Source: an uncultured Acetatifactor sp. (GTDB taxonomy: Bacteria; Bacillota; Clostridia; Lachnospirales; Lachnospiraceae). From it: a stretch of DNA of 62,691 nt. The translations under genes were made by a program, and so were the position numbers. A model generated the notes under the pieces. The model saw only the letters and a list, made by a program, of their open reading frames with translations. It ran no database searches and had not been told where the DNA came from. Positions within the stretch are counted from its first letter, which is position 1; each line of letters begins with the position of its first letter. Where the stretch lies: the NCBI GenBank assembly GCA_947630715.1, contig CANRIP010000013.1:1-62691 (forward strand), given 5' to 3'. Shown piece after piece: positions 17,891 to 27,379 of this stretch.

Positions 17891-19345
17891 TTATTCGGGC
17901 CTCTGTCCCAGCGTTACTTCCAGATCCACGGACTGATACTCTCCGTTGATAATCCGTTTCACGGTCAGCTTGACGGTTTCGCCCACACGGTAATACTCCA
18001 AGGCGCCGCTGAGTTCATCTGCGGACGAAATCTTCTGTCCTTCAAAGCTTACAATGATATCCCCGTGGAGCAGTCCCGCCGCCTCCGCGCCGGAGCCCTG
18101 GCTGACACTGTACACATAGGCTCCCTGAGGGATGCCGAACATCTGCGAGGTGGAGGCGTCCAGATACTGGGTTTCAATTCCCAGATACCCTCTCTCATCG
18201 TCGGACACCTTCTGGGCCCTGGTCTGACGCTCCATCAGCTCCGCGATAATAGGGCTGGCCGATGTGATGGGGATGGCGTACCCCATGCCTTCCACTTCGG
18301 TCCCCTCAATTTTGCTGGAATTGATGCCAACCACTTCGCCTTTCATATTGAGAAGGGCGCCGCCGGAGTTTCCGGGATTGATGGCCGCGTCTGTCTGGAT
18401 GAAGACGCCTTTGGAGCCGTCTTCCATGGTAATCTCCCTGGCCAGGGCGCTGACCATGCCCCCGGACACGGACTGGCCGTATCCAAGCGCGTTGCCGATG
18501 GCAATCACCGGCTCGCCCAGAACCAGGTCGTCGCTGTCTCCCAGAGTGGCGATGGTAATGGCATTTTTCGTATCATCGGACAAATCGTCCGTCTTCACCG
18601 CTATCACGGCCAGATCCATCTCCGAATCCAGGCCCTTGATCACCGCCTCTGCGGTGCTGCCGTCGATGAAGGTAACTTCCAGGCTGTCGGCTCCCTGCAC
18701 CACATGGTTGTTGGTGACGATCAAAAGCTCATCCTCTTTCTGAGCCACAATAATGCCGGAACCGCTGTATGACACCGGACGGGAATAAACCTGTCCCCAA
18801 AAACTGGTGGTGCTGGCGGTGCTGTTGTTGATGATGGATACCATGGCGGGCATGACCTGTCTGACCACATCGCTTGCGTCCTCCTGTATATAGGAGGTCT
18901 GGTTGACGTTGATCCGATCGGACAACTGGGACCAGATAGACTGCATCATTTCCGGAGTCACTTCCCCGCTGGTTTCTCCGGTCTGGCTCTCCGCGGGAAC
19001 CTCCTGCCGGGAATCCGCCAACTGATCGGTACCCATGCGGATCGCATAAAACCCTACCCCGGCAAACAGGCCGAAACACAGCCCCATTCCCATGCTAAGG
19101 GCAAATTTGCGGAACACACCGCCCTTTCTTTCGGAGCGGTTTTTCTCTTTTTTCACCCTTCCCGCCTTTTTACGTTTTTCCGGGGCGGCCGCCTGAACGG
19201 CCTGAGACTGGAAAGCCCCGCTGCCTTTTCCCGGATTTTCTTCCGTCACGCCGGATGCCGTGGAATCGGAAAGGTGGTCGAAGTACCCGCTGTCCCCGCC
19301 CTGATTCCTGTGGTTCTGCTCACCGTAAATTTCGTTCTCGTACAT
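17891..19345 (-). CDS. htrA: HtrA/DegP-like membrane-anchored serine protease with PDZ domain
   Basis: 484 aa from the ATG at 19345; an ATG 21 bases earlier has no ribosome binding site. The cytoplasmic tail is charged and Lys/Arg-rich (about 1-90), then one membrane helix (about 90-112). The trypsin-like domain has a catalytic His in TNNHVV, an Asp in DLAVIAV and a Ser in NPGNSGGAL. A PDZ domain closes the protein ('AGLLHGDIIVSFEGQKI'). The type II topology puts the protease outside the cell, where it would degrade misfolded exported proteins. Confidence 0.92.
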   Translation of the reverse strand: MYENEIYGEQNHRNQGGDSGYFDHLSDSTASGVTEENPGKGSGAFQSQAVQAAAPEKRKKAGRVKKEKNRSERKGGVFRKFALSMGMGLCFGLFAGVGFYAIRMGTDQLADSRQEVPAESQTGETSGEVTPEMMQSIWSQLSDRINVNQTSYIQEDASDVVRQVMPAMVSIINNSTASTTSFWGQVYSRPVSYSGSGIIVAQKEDELLIVTNNHVVQGADSLEVTFIDGSTAEAVIKGLDSEMDLAVIAVKTDDLSDDTKNAITIATLGDSDDLVLGEPVIAIGNALGYGQSVSGGMVSALAREITMEDGSKGVFIQTDAAINPGNSGGALLNMKGEVVGINSSKIEGTEVEGMGYAIPITSASPIIAELMERQTRAQKVSDDERGYLGIETQYLDASTSQMFGIPQGAYVYSVSQGSGAEAAGLLHGDIIVSFEGQKISSADELSGALEYYRVGETVKLTVKRIINGEYQSVDLEVTLGQRPE

Positions 19346-19456
19346 AATGAATCCCTCTTTTCCCATTCGGAACTTGTTTTTGTTTTCTTTATGTACCTGA
19401 GTATATCCGCCATTTGTGAAGAAAATGTGTTTCGTTTATGAAGTGATTGTGAAAAA

Positions 19457-21283
19457 TTATTCCACGGTAACGGATTTTGCCAGATTCCTCGGCTTATCCA
19501 CATCGCATCCCCTGCCTACCGCCACATAATAGGCGAACAACTGTAAGGGAATGATCGCCAGAGAGTTGGAAAAGCAGGGATTCGTCTCCGGCAGGTAAAT
19601 CACATAATCCGCCGCTTTTTCAATGGCTTTGTTTTCCTCGTTGGTCACAGCCATCACAAAAGCGCCTCTGGCCTTTACCTCCACCATATTGCTGATGGTC
19701 TTCTGATACAGGCTTTGCTGGGTGGAAAGGGCCACCACCAGCGTGCCGTCCTCGATCAGAGAAATGGTTCCGTGCTTTAACTCGCCGGCCGCGTAGGCTT
19801 CGGAATGGATATAGGATATTTCCTTCAGTTTCAAAGACGCCTCCAGAGAAATGGCATAGTCGATCCCCCTGCCGATAAAGAAGATATCTCTGGCCCCCAG
19901 ATACCGGTTGGCAAAGTGCTGAATCTTCTCCTTCTGGCCCAAAAGCAGCTCGATCTGGTCGGGAAGGCATCTTAAGGACGCCAAAAGCTCCTTCCACTTC
20001 GCTCCGTCCACGGTTCCCCGCACCTTCGCCAGTTTCAGGGCGAGCAGATACATGGCCACCAGTTGGGCGCTGTAAGCTTTCGTGGTGGCCACCGCAATCT
20101 CCGGCCCCGCCCAGGTGTACATACAGCAGTCCGCCTCCCTGGCGATGGAGCTCCCCACCACGTTCACAATCCCCAGCACCTGAAACCCTCTCGCCTTGGA
20201 TTCCCGGACCGCCGCCAGCGTATCCGCCGTCTCCCCGGACTGGCTGATGACAATGATCAGGGCTCCCTCTTCCAGAATGGGCTCCCGGTAGCGGAATTCG
20301 CTTGCCACATCCACCTCCACCGGGATCCTTGCCAGGTTTTCTATCACATATTTTCCGGTCACTCCCGCGTGGTACGCGGATCCGCAGGCCACGATATGTA
20401 TCTTTCGGATCTGCTTTAACTCCTCGTCCGTCATCTTCAGCTCATCGATGACAATATCGTTGTTTTGGATCCGGGGGGACAGAGTGTCCGCAACCGTCCT
20501 GGGCTGCTCGTAGATCTCCTTGAGCATAAAATGCTCATATCCCGCCTTTTCCGCCGCGTCCGCATCCCAGTCGATCACTGAGGGCTCTTTCTTCAGTTCC
20601 TCCTGATCCACGGAATAAAAGGCCAGGCTGTCCGGCCCCAGAACGGCCACCTCCTGATTGTCCATATAATAAACGGTTCTGGTATACTTTAAGATCGCCG
20701 GCACATCCGACGCAATGAAACATCCGGAGTCATTTTTTCCCACGATCAGCGGGCTGTCCTTCCGGGCCGCGTAAATTTCATCCGGATGGTCGGAAAACAG
20801 GATCCCCAGAGCATAGGATCCCTCCACCCGGTGAAGCACCTTGGTAATGGCCTCCAGAGGGTTCCCCCTGTAATAATAATCCAGCAGATGCGCCAGCACC
20901 TCCGTGTCCGTCTCGGATTTGAATTCGTACCCTTTATCCGTCAGTTTCTTTTTCAAGGGGATATAGTTTTCTATAATCCCGTTATGCACCACCACAATGG
21001 TGCCGCTGCCGTTACCCTGAGGATGGGCGTTTCTGTCGCTGGGCGCTCCGTGGGTGGCCCATCTGGTGTGGCCGATCCCGGCGACTCCCGGCATGGTTTC
21101 GCCGCCTCTTGTGAGATTTTCCAGCACCTTCAGGCGGCCCGCGGCTTTCTGCGTCCGTATGGCCTTCCCGTCAAATACCGCCATGCCCGCCGAATCATAG
21201 CCCCGGTACTCCAGCTTTGCCAGTCCGTCCAGTATAATGGGAGCTGCCTGTTCCTTTCCGATATAACCCACGATACCGCACAT
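19457..21283 (-). CDS. glmS: Glutamine-fructose-6-phosphate aminotransferase
   Basis: 608 aa, full length. It opens MCGIVGYIG, so Cys2 is the glutaminase nucleophile, and two SIS sugar-isomerase domains follow. It makes glucosamine-6-phosphate for peptidoglycan and glycan precursors. It lies 24 bases after a glycosyltransferase gene, within the glycan cluster. That gap is too short for a glmS ribozyme, so this copy is not controlled in the way common in Firmicutes. Confidence 0.97.
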   Translation of the reverse strand: MCGIVGYIGKEQAAPIILDGLAKLEYRGYDSAGMAVFDGKAIRTQKAAGRLKVLENLTRGGETMPGVAGIGHTRWATHGAPSDRNAHPQGNGSGTIVVVHNGIIENYIPLKKKLTDKGYEFKSETDTEVLAHLLDYYYRGNPLEAITKVLHRVEGSYALGILFSDHPDEIYAARKDSPLIVGKNDSGCFIASDVPAILKYTRTVYYMDNQEVAVLGPDSLAFYSVDQEELKKEPSVIDWDADAAEKAGYEHFMLKEIYEQPRTVADTLSPRIQNNDIVIDELKMTDEELKQIRKIHIVACGSAYHAGVTGKYVIENLARIPVEVDVASEFRYREPILEEGALIIVISQSGETADTLAAVRESKARGFQVLGIVNVVGSSIAREADCCMYTWAGPEIAVATTKAYSAQLVAMYLLALKLAKVRGTVDGAKWKELLASLRCLPDQIELLLGQKEKIQHFANRYLGARDIFFIGRGIDYAISLEASLKLKEISYIHSEAYAAGELKHGTISLIEDGTLVVALSTQQSLYQKTISNMVEVKARGAFVMAVTNEENKAIEKAADYVIYLPETNPCFSNSLAIIPLQLFAYYVAVGRGCDVDKPRNLAKSVTVE

Positions 21284-21307
21284 AATTTCCTCCGTTCCGC
21301 CCGCGTT

Positions 21308-22270
21308 TTAGGCCGTGTCCTGCTTGTTTTCCGGCGCTTTCCGCCGGGCCCAGTATTCCCGGTTCCCGGTCAGGGCAAGCACCCACTTCTCCGGCAGTTT
21401 TCTGTAATGTTTCCCCAGCAGAAACCCCGTATATTTAAAGGCGCTCTGTACCAGAAAGACCGGAAACAGGGGGAGCCTTTTTTGCTCCCGCAGCCGTTTC
21501 CACGCCGCCTTTACCAGTTTCTTCCCCTCCGACTCGGAAACCACGCCCGCAAAAACCTCCGGGTGGTCCGCCTGGGACACCCCCAGATCAAAATTGCGTT
21601 TTAGCTGCTGAAGATTGGTGTAATGATGGGAGTGAAACACTCTGGCATCGGCGCAGTAGGCGATGCCGTATCCCGCTTTTACCGCGTTGGCGGCATAAAT
21701 CATATCCTCGTTAAATATGGTATGCCGGAGAAACCCTCCGGATTCGTCGTAAATGTCCCTTCGGTACGCGGCGCACACATTGGAGCAGAAGTACGTCTTA
21801 ATCCCCAGAGTATGGAGATCCGCCGCCGTTTTCACACAGGATTGGCCAGGGTAATTAAACTCCCTGGAAATCCGTTCCAGCGCATCGGCTCCCGCAGCCG
21901 GCAGTTGTCTGGCGTAAGCGACGGCTATCCCTTCTCCCTTCAGGGCCTCCGCCAGCCTGGCGGTTAAAAATTTGTCCGCAGGCAGGGCGTCCTGAGTCAT
22001 GGTCAGAAAGAGTTCCGCGTCCGAGTGCAGCACCCCCTGATGTCTGGTCCCGCCGTGGTCGAACTCGCCCTTTGTCAGATGAAACACCGAAACTTTGGGG
22101 TAATTCTCCATTTTTCCCGGATTTTCACGCAAAAGCCTGCGGAAATGCTCCTCCCCGGTGTTCATCAGAATAATGTTTCCCACAGGAAGGATCTGGCGAT
22201 GCAGCCTGTCCAGCAGGAGAAACAGCTCCGCTCCCGGCCGGTACACGGGTATGATCACATCCATTTTCAT
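21308..22270 (-). CDS. GT2 glycosyltransferase, rhamnosyltransferase-like
   Basis: 320 aa GT-A fold: VIIPVYRPGAE at the start, 'MTQDA' in the metal-binding region and FDHGGTRHQG, typical of RfbF-type rhamnosyltransferases. The Asn/Asp in 'FNEDMIYAANAVKAGYGI' fit the acceptor loop. It has no membrane helix. An ATG two codons downstream is an equally good start. Probable role: adds a deoxyhexose to the lipid-linked repeat unit. Confidence 0.85.
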   Translation of the reverse strand: MKMDVIIPVYRPGAELFLLLDRLHRQILPVGNIILMNTGEEHFRRLLRENPGKMENYPKVSVFHLTKGEFDHGGTRHQGVLHSDAELFLTMTQDALPADKFLTARLAEALKGEGIAVAYARQLPAAGADALERISREFNYPGQSCVKTAADLHTLGIKTYFCSNVCAAYRRDIYDESGGFLRHTIFNEDMIYAANAVKAGYGIAYCADARVFHSHHYTNLQQLKRNFDLGVSQADHPEVFAGVVSESEGKKLVKAAWKRLREQKRLPLFPVFLVQSAFKYTGFLLGKHYRKLPEKWVLALTGNREYWARRKAPENKQDTA

Positions 22271-22294
22271 TTTGTTACCCCATTCCCGACGGGT

Positions 22295-23491
22295 TTACTG
22301 TCCAAAATTTGAATCGTACTGTTTGCCGTCTTCCACAATTTTACTGCTGATCTCTTTCAGGGTTTTGCTGGGCTCATAATTCTGATCGTCAAACAGGAAC
22401 TGGTGCAGCCCTTTCACGCTGGTGGCAAGATCCAGAGGAAGCTCGCAGGAGCCCTTATTCCCCATGATCACGGTTTTGCGCATATCCAGCTCGGGGAACC
22501 CGCTCTCGTCCACGATTCTGTAATTTGCGATATGCGGCAGCAGTTCGACGATGGTATCGAAATCAAGGCTTGTATAAATATCCTCCGACACGCTCTCAAA
22601 CACATCGACCAGGTCCTGAGCGTCCATCTGTTTCGCCTGGGATTCGATGGCCTTAATCACTTCCCGCTGACGCTCGGTCCGCTGAAAATCGTTTCCCACA
22701 TACCGGATCCGGCAGTACGCCGCGGCCTGAAGTCCGTTTAACAACTGATATCCCGATTTTTTCACCGGAATCACATCGTAATCCTTAAAATATTTGTTGG
22801 GAATGAAGTCCAGCTCCGAGGGCATCTTCCCCAGGTACCGTTCCGCGTATCTGCCAAGGATACTGTACTGATAGCTGTCCAGATACAATATCTCCTGATC
22901 GTCCACATCGATCCATACGCCCCCAACGCCGTCGATCACCTTGGCTAAGGCCGCGTATCCCACTGTGACGAAATCCGTTATATTCATATCCAGGTTCATA
23001 TTCAGCATACCCACCGCCTGCTCGGCTCCGCCTCTGGAGTACGCGCCGTTGCACTTGCTGTACAGATCGTTCCCCAGGTTCAGATAGGTATCTCTGTAAA
23101 CGCTCACCAGCTTGATATCGCCGGTATCCATGTTGATGCTGGCAATCATGGTGGTGTCGCTTCGGCTGCCCTTATACAGCTCGTTGGTCTGTTTGGCGTC
23201 CACGCCGAACAGCGCAATATTCATGTACCCGTGCATGGCGCCGCCTTCTTCGCCGGCGGCCTCCACCTCCGGCTGAATGGACAGGCTTTCCTCATCCAGC
23301 GTGGTAAACTGAACGTTTTTCGCCTTGTCCGAGGCCCCTAGAACCAGATACAGAACCCCCACCATAATCAGAATCACCGCAAGCTCGATTCCGAAAATGG
23401 CCAGTTTCAGTTTTTGCCTCCCCTGTTTCCTCTTTTGAGAATTGGTCTTCTTCGCCGGAGTGTTTTTGTTTGTTCTCGCATTTGTCGCCAT
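22295..23491 (-). CDS. LytR-CpsA-Psr (LCP) family glycopolymer ligase
   Basis: 398 aa. A Lys/Arg-rich cytoplasmic tail, one membrane helix (about 29-51) and an external LCP domain. 'LVSVYRDTYLNL' and 'RYVGNDFQRTERQREV' contain the conserved Arg and Asp residues of the catalytic site. LCP enzymes move glycan from the undecaprenyl carrier onto peptidoglycan, so the polymer made here is probably wall-bound. AAGGAGAAGG precedes the ATG. Confidence 0.92.
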   Translation of the reverse strand: MATNARTNKNTPAKKTNSQKRKQGRQKLKLAIFGIELAVILIMVGVLYLVLGASDKAKNVQFTTLDEESLSIQPEVEAAGEEGGAMHGYMNIALFGVDAKQTNELYKGSRSDTTMIASINMDTGDIKLVSVYRDTYLNLGNDLYSKCNGAYSRGGAEQAVGMLNMNLDMNITDFVTVGYAALAKVIDGVGGVWIDVDDQEILYLDSYQYSILGRYAERYLGKMPSELDFIPNKYFKDYDVIPVKKSGYQLLNGLQAAAYCRIRYVGNDFQRTERQREVIKAIESQAKQMDAQDLVDVFESVSEDIYTSLDFDTIVELLPHIANYRIVDESGFPELDMRKTVIMGNKGSCELPLDLATSVKGLHQFLFDDQNYEPSKTLKEISSKIVEDGKQYDSNFGQ

Positions 23492-23503
23492 TGTACCTTC
23501 TCC

Positions 23504-23550
23504 TTATTGATGAATAAGCATTTTTATTGACTAATAAGCGTTTTTATTGA
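23504..23550 (-). repeat. 20-bp tandem duplication at the 3' end of the sugar transferase gene
   Basis: Two 20-bp units (23511-23530 and 23531-23550) differ at three bases, plus 7 bases of a third. One unit encodes the last codons and the stop of the upstream gene; the next is noncoding and runs into the LCP ribosome binding site. It looks like replication slippage. Confidence 0.8.
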
Positions 23551-24937
23551 TAAATCCCGTCACAAACGTCATCAGAATAATCTTGATGTCAAAGCCCAGG
23601 GACCAGTTTTCAATATAGTAAAGATCAAAGTCGATCCTCTTTCGGATGGAAGTGTCGCCCCGGAACCCGTTGACCTGGGCCCAGCCGGTAAGTCCCGGCC
23701 GCACCTGGTGCCTCACCATATATCGGGGAATTTCCTCCCTGAATTTTTCCACCCAGCCCGGCCGTTCCGGTCTGGGCCCCACCAGGCTCATATCCCCCTT
23801 TAAAATGTTAAACAACTGGGGCAGCTCGTCAAGGCTGGTTTTTCTCAAAAACTTCCCCACTTTTGTCACTCTGGGATCATCCTTCACCGTCCAGGCGTTC
23901 TTTTCCTCTCCGGGGGGCTGTACCGCCATACTGCGGAATTTGTACATGGCAAAAGGTTTGTTATGCAGACCCACCCGTTCCTGCCGGAAGATCACAGGCC
24001 CCGGGCCCGACAGTTTCACCAGCGCCGCGGCCGCCAGCATAATGGGAGAGGTAATCAGGATGCCGGCCAGGGATCCGGCGATGTCCATCAGGCGTTTCAT
24101 CAGGATATTGCCCGTGTTGGTGAGCGGCACATAACGGATGTTAATCACAGGAAGCCCCATCAAGTCTTCCGTGTAGGGCTTACCCGGGATCAGGCCGTTG
24201 TAATCCGGAATGAATTTTGTGTGTACGCCAAATTTTTCACAGGTGCTTACAATGGTTCTCAGGGAATCATAATCCTTCAAAGCCAGGGTGATGGCCACCT
24301 CGTCCAGCTTGTTTTCCGGGAGAATGATCTCCAGGTTTCCCAGCGTTCCCAAAACCTTGACTCCCTTGTACAGCGTCCCCGCCGGGATATGATCGTCCAG
24401 AATGCCGCAGGCGGCATACCCCCACTGGGGATTGTCGGCCAGCCTGTCAATATATTCCTCCGCCGCCCTGGAATAACCTACCAGAAGAATATGTTTCAGA
24501 TTATATCCCTGTCTCCGGGCAGACCGCAGCCCTCTGCGAAGGGCAAAGCGGAAAGCGGAAGTCAGTCCCACGTTGAACAGGTAAAAAAAGGCGATTACGG
24601 CGCGGGAGTAGTTTAATTCCCGCACAATCAGAAACAAATACAGGATCAGCACGATCAGGCCCAAAAAATTGGCCTTCACAATCCCGTACACCTCAAACCG
24701 GATCCGCACCGTACGCTTGGGAGTGTAGACGCTGCACATGTAATACAGCACCATGTATAACGGTACGATCACCCACAGCAGCCGAAAATATTCGTACACC
24801 GGCAAAACTCCCACGCCGGGTTCCCGCTCCAGGACGTAAAACTTGAAAAAATAAGCCAACATAAAAGATGACGCTGTGATGGCGGCATCTATCAATACCA
24901 TTAATCTGTTAAAAACCTTCTGGTTATCCCTGATCAT
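23531..24937 (-). CDS. Undecaprenyl-phosphate sugar-1-phosphate transferase (WcaJ/WbaP family)
   Basis: 468 aa from the ATG at 24937 (a GTG lies 9 bases upstream). The N-terminal half has four to five membrane helices and a Rossmann-like CoA-binding region. The catalytic half begins about residue 280 (KRLMDIAGSLAGILI), with FRQERVG, KTSLDELPQL and LVGPRPERP, all diagnostic. It starts glycan synthesis by placing glucose-1-phosphate or a similar sugar on undecaprenyl phosphate. Confidence 0.93.
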   Translation of the reverse strand: MIRDNQKVFNRLMVLIDAAITASSFMLAYFFKFYVLEREPGVGVLPVYEYFRLLWVIVPLYMVLYYMCSVYTPKRTVRIRFEVYGIVKANFLGLIVLILYLFLIVRELNYSRAVIAFFYLFNVGLTSAFRFALRRGLRSARRQGYNLKHILLVGYSRAAEEYIDRLADNPQWGYAACGILDDHIPAGTLYKGVKVLGTLGNLEIILPENKLDEVAITLALKDYDSLRTIVSTCEKFGVHTKFIPDYNGLIPGKPYTEDLMGLPVINIRYVPLTNTGNILMKRLMDIAGSLAGILITSPIMLAAAALVKLSGPGPVIFRQERVGLHNKPFAMYKFRSMAVQPPGEEKNAWTVKDDPRVTKVGKFLRKTSLDELPQLFNILKGDMSLVGPRPERPGWVEKFREEIPRYMVRHQVRPGLTGWAQVNGFRGDTSIRKRIDFDLYYIENWSLGFDIKIILMTFVTGFINKNAY

Positions 24938-25042
24938 GCGTATCACCCGATCTATATCGGCGGTGCCGGATCCGCCGGCCCGCTCTCATATAGCTCTTTT
25001 TCATTATAGAAAAAATAACTTAGGATTTTATGAAGTTATTTC

Positions 25043-26020
25043 TTAAGTTTTCTTAAGAAATCGGATTAAATTCAGATACAACTGCCATTGAATCTCCAAA
25101 TAACGGCCGATATTTTGAAACCGGAAGGGAATTCTGCGTTCCCTTCCCGACCGGGAAAACAGCTTTTGGAATCCCCGGCCCAGCCCTCTCAGGTACTGGC
25201 CCCCCATACCCTTTCGGCAGAAAAAAAGGAATTTGAGAAAAGATCCGGCAATCAGAAAGGGAAGATTCCATAACAACTGTAATGCCGGCATGTTTTTCCC
25301 CGCCACATAAACGCTGTTGGCGGCGGCAAACCGGGTTTTGGTGGGATTATAACGGGATCCCGTGGAAGCGCTGCCGAAATGCAGGGCCACCGCGGCCGGC
25401 TCATAACAATTGCGGTATCCGTAAATGCGGGCCCTCCAGCCGATATCCAGATCCTCCAGATACGCAAAATGATTCTCGTCAAACAGACCGATCCGGTTTA
25501 AAATCTCCCGGCGGTAAATGGCGGCGCCGCCGCAGGCGGAAAACACTTCCCCGGGCCGACTGTACAGCGCCGCCGGCTTGCCCTTTCCTCTGGCGTACGC
25601 CCAGCCCAGGACACAGTACCTGTCGCCGGCATCGTCCAACAGCTCCGGCTTGTCCCACATCCGCATACTGGCGCTGACGGAAAAAATGCGGGGATCCTGT
25701 TCTATGGCGGCGCAGAGCCGGCGGATAAAGCCCGGCTCCACCCTGGTGTCATTGTTGAGCAGAATCACATAGGGCGTGGCGGACTTTTGTATCCCCAGGT
25801 TCACCGCGTGGCAGAAACCGGTATTTTCCGGAAGAATCTCCAGCGCCGCCTGGGGAAAATGCTCCCGGAGAAAGGAAACGCTGCCGTCCCGGGAGCCGTT
25901 GTCCACCACCAGGACGTCATATTCCGGCGTACCGGGCTCCTGTAAATAGAGCGACCCCAGGCAGTCATTTAAAAATCTGATTCCGTTGTAATTTGGAATA
26001 ACTACCGTTACTTTTTTCAT
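25043..26020 (-). CDS. GT2 glycosyltransferase
   Basis: 325 aa. VVIPNYNG, VVDNGSRDGS and LLNNDTRV give the nucleotide-sugar and metal sites; 'YLEDLDIGWRARIYG' fits the WsbD/rhamnosyltransferase-type acceptor region. A hydrophobic stretch at about 240-260 may touch the membrane. Its ATG overlaps the stop of the preceding GT gene (ATGA). The stop codon lies within a 9-4-9 AT-rich palindrome (25039-25060) that lacks a T-run. Confidence 0.88.
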   Translation of the reverse strand: MKKVTVVIPNYNGIRFLNDCLGSLYLQEPGTPEYDVLVVDNGSRDGSVSFLREHFPQAALEILPENTGFCHAVNLGIQKSATPYVILLNNDTRVEPGFIRRLCAAIEQDPRIFSVSASMRMWDKPELLDDAGDRYCVLGWAYARGKGKPAALYSRPGEVFSACGGAAIYRREILNRIGLFDENHFAYLEDLDIGWRARIYGYRNCYEPAAVALHFGSASTGSRYNPTKTRFAAANSVYVAGKNMPALQLLWNLPFLIAGSFLKFLFFCRKGMGGQYLRGLGRGFQKLFSRSGRERRIPFRFQNIGRYLEIQWQLYLNLIRFLKKT

Positions 26021-27363
26021 GTTCCGCTCGTTCTTTCCTGCTCCGGCAGATACAGCAGCCGATACCCGGCTTCCCGCAGCCCCTCCGACAGCGCAAGGCT
26101 GATTTGTTGCAGATCCGCGTCCTGAGGCAGCGCGGCAATATCAAAAATGTCCCGGCCGGGCGCCGTCCGCCAGGCCACCCCGGTGATTTCCCGAAACAGC
26201 TCCCGGGCCTCCCTTCTGATCCGTATATTCCGGATATCCAGGGCCTGAGCGTCCTGGCACAGATGGGCGCGGTGGAGATAACCGCCGTAATGTTTCTTGA
26301 GGCCGCGGTAAAAAACCTCTCCCTGCGCCGTCATTCTGCCGCCCGCGATCCTTCCCTTTTCAAAGACCGGGCCCCCCGTTGCGCCCAGATCCTGCCGGAT
26401 CTCAAAGATATCCCGGGAGTATTCCAGCCTGTAAAAGCCCAGATGGGCCGTATCCCGAACCTCCCCCGTCCAGCCCTTTTGAGCCGCAAAATCCTGCAAA
26501 GCCCGCCGGCCCGCCTCATAGGCGTAGAGCTTGCTCTGAGGATTTTGAGCCGTGGAGGAAAGGTGGCATCTCCAGTGGTAAAGGACCCGGGGAAGATGAA
26601 CGATGCCGTCTTCCTTCCCCTCCAGCGCGGCCACAGCCCGCAGCGCCAGATCATAGTCCTGCGCCCCCTCATATTCTCCCCGCATCCTGAGTTTCCGGAT
26701 CAGTCCGCTTTTCAACGCCATAAAATGACAGATGTAATTGTTGCTCAGAAACAGATCCAGGTTAAAATCTTCCTTTCGGTTGGGTTCGTAAAAGGTGTTC
26801 CCGTCCCCGGCGCATTTGTCCTCGTCGGAGTACAAAAGCCAGGTCTCCCTGCCGCTTTTTTGCCTTGCACGGATCGTCTCCGCCATCCGGTACAAGGCGT
26901 CCCGGGTCAGCAGATCGTCATGATCCAGCAGTCCAATATACTCGCCTGACGCCAGCAGGATCCCCCGGTTGGTATTTTCCGCGATGCCGCCGTTTCGCTC
27001 CAGTTTCACATACCGGATGCGGGGATCCCCCAGAGGGCGGATCGCCTTTTCCACACAATCGTCCTCCGACGCGTCCGTCAGAATCAGCTCCCACCTTTCA
27101 TAGCTTTGCCCCCGGACGGAATCCACCATCTCCCGCAGAAACGTTTCCGGCGTCCGATAGCAGGGAACCACCACGCTGATCAAGGGCGCGTACTCCCATT
27201 CCCCGGCGGCTGCCCGCTGACGGGCCAGTTCTTCCTCCTGGGGAGGGACAAAACGGTAAAGAGGCTGCCTGCGTTCAGCCAGCCTCTCCGAAATTGCATA
27301 ATAGGTGTTTTTGATTCCGTTTCGTTTCAAATAATATGCGGTTTTTTTCAGATATGCAGACAT
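26017..27363 (-). CDS. GT2 glycosyltransferase
   Basis: 448 aa from the ATG at 27363; a GTG at 27378, right after the pgm stop, is an alternative. ISVVVPCYRTPE and LLDHDDLL give a complete GT-A core. About 150 aa after the core are unassigned. It lies immediately after pgm and overlaps the next GT by 4 bases, so it acts in the same pathway. Donor and acceptor cannot be read from the sequence. Confidence 0.85.
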   Translation of the reverse strand: MSAYLKKTAYYLKRNGIKNTYYAISERLAERRQPLYRFVPPQEEELARQRAAAGEWEYAPLISVVVPCYRTPETFLREMVDSVRGQSYERWELILTDASEDDCVEKAIRPLGDPRIRYVKLERNGGIAENTNRGILLASGEYIGLLDHDDLLTRDALYRMAETIRARQKSGRETWLLYSDEDKCAGDGNTFYEPNRKEDFNLDLFLSNNYICHFMALKSGLIRKLRMRGEYEGAQDYDLALRAVAALEGKEDGIVHLPRVLYHWRCHLSSTAQNPQSKLYAYEAGRRALQDFAAQKGWTGEVRDTAHLGFYRLEYSRDIFEIRQDLGATGGPVFEKGRIAGGRMTAQGEVFYRGLKKHYGGYLHRAHLCQDAQALDIRNIRIRREARELFREITGVAWRTAPGRDIFDIAALPQDADLQQISLALSEGLREAGYRLLYLPEQERTSGT

Positions 27364-27379
27364 CCTTCCGCCGGACACG

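Noticed and set aside
21284..21307. glmS ribozyme
   Set aside because: The gap before glmS is 24 bases, far too short.
25039..25060. Perfect 9-4-9 palindrome as a terminator
   Set aside because: It is AT-rich, overlaps the last codons of a glycosyltransferase and has no T-run after it on the - strand.
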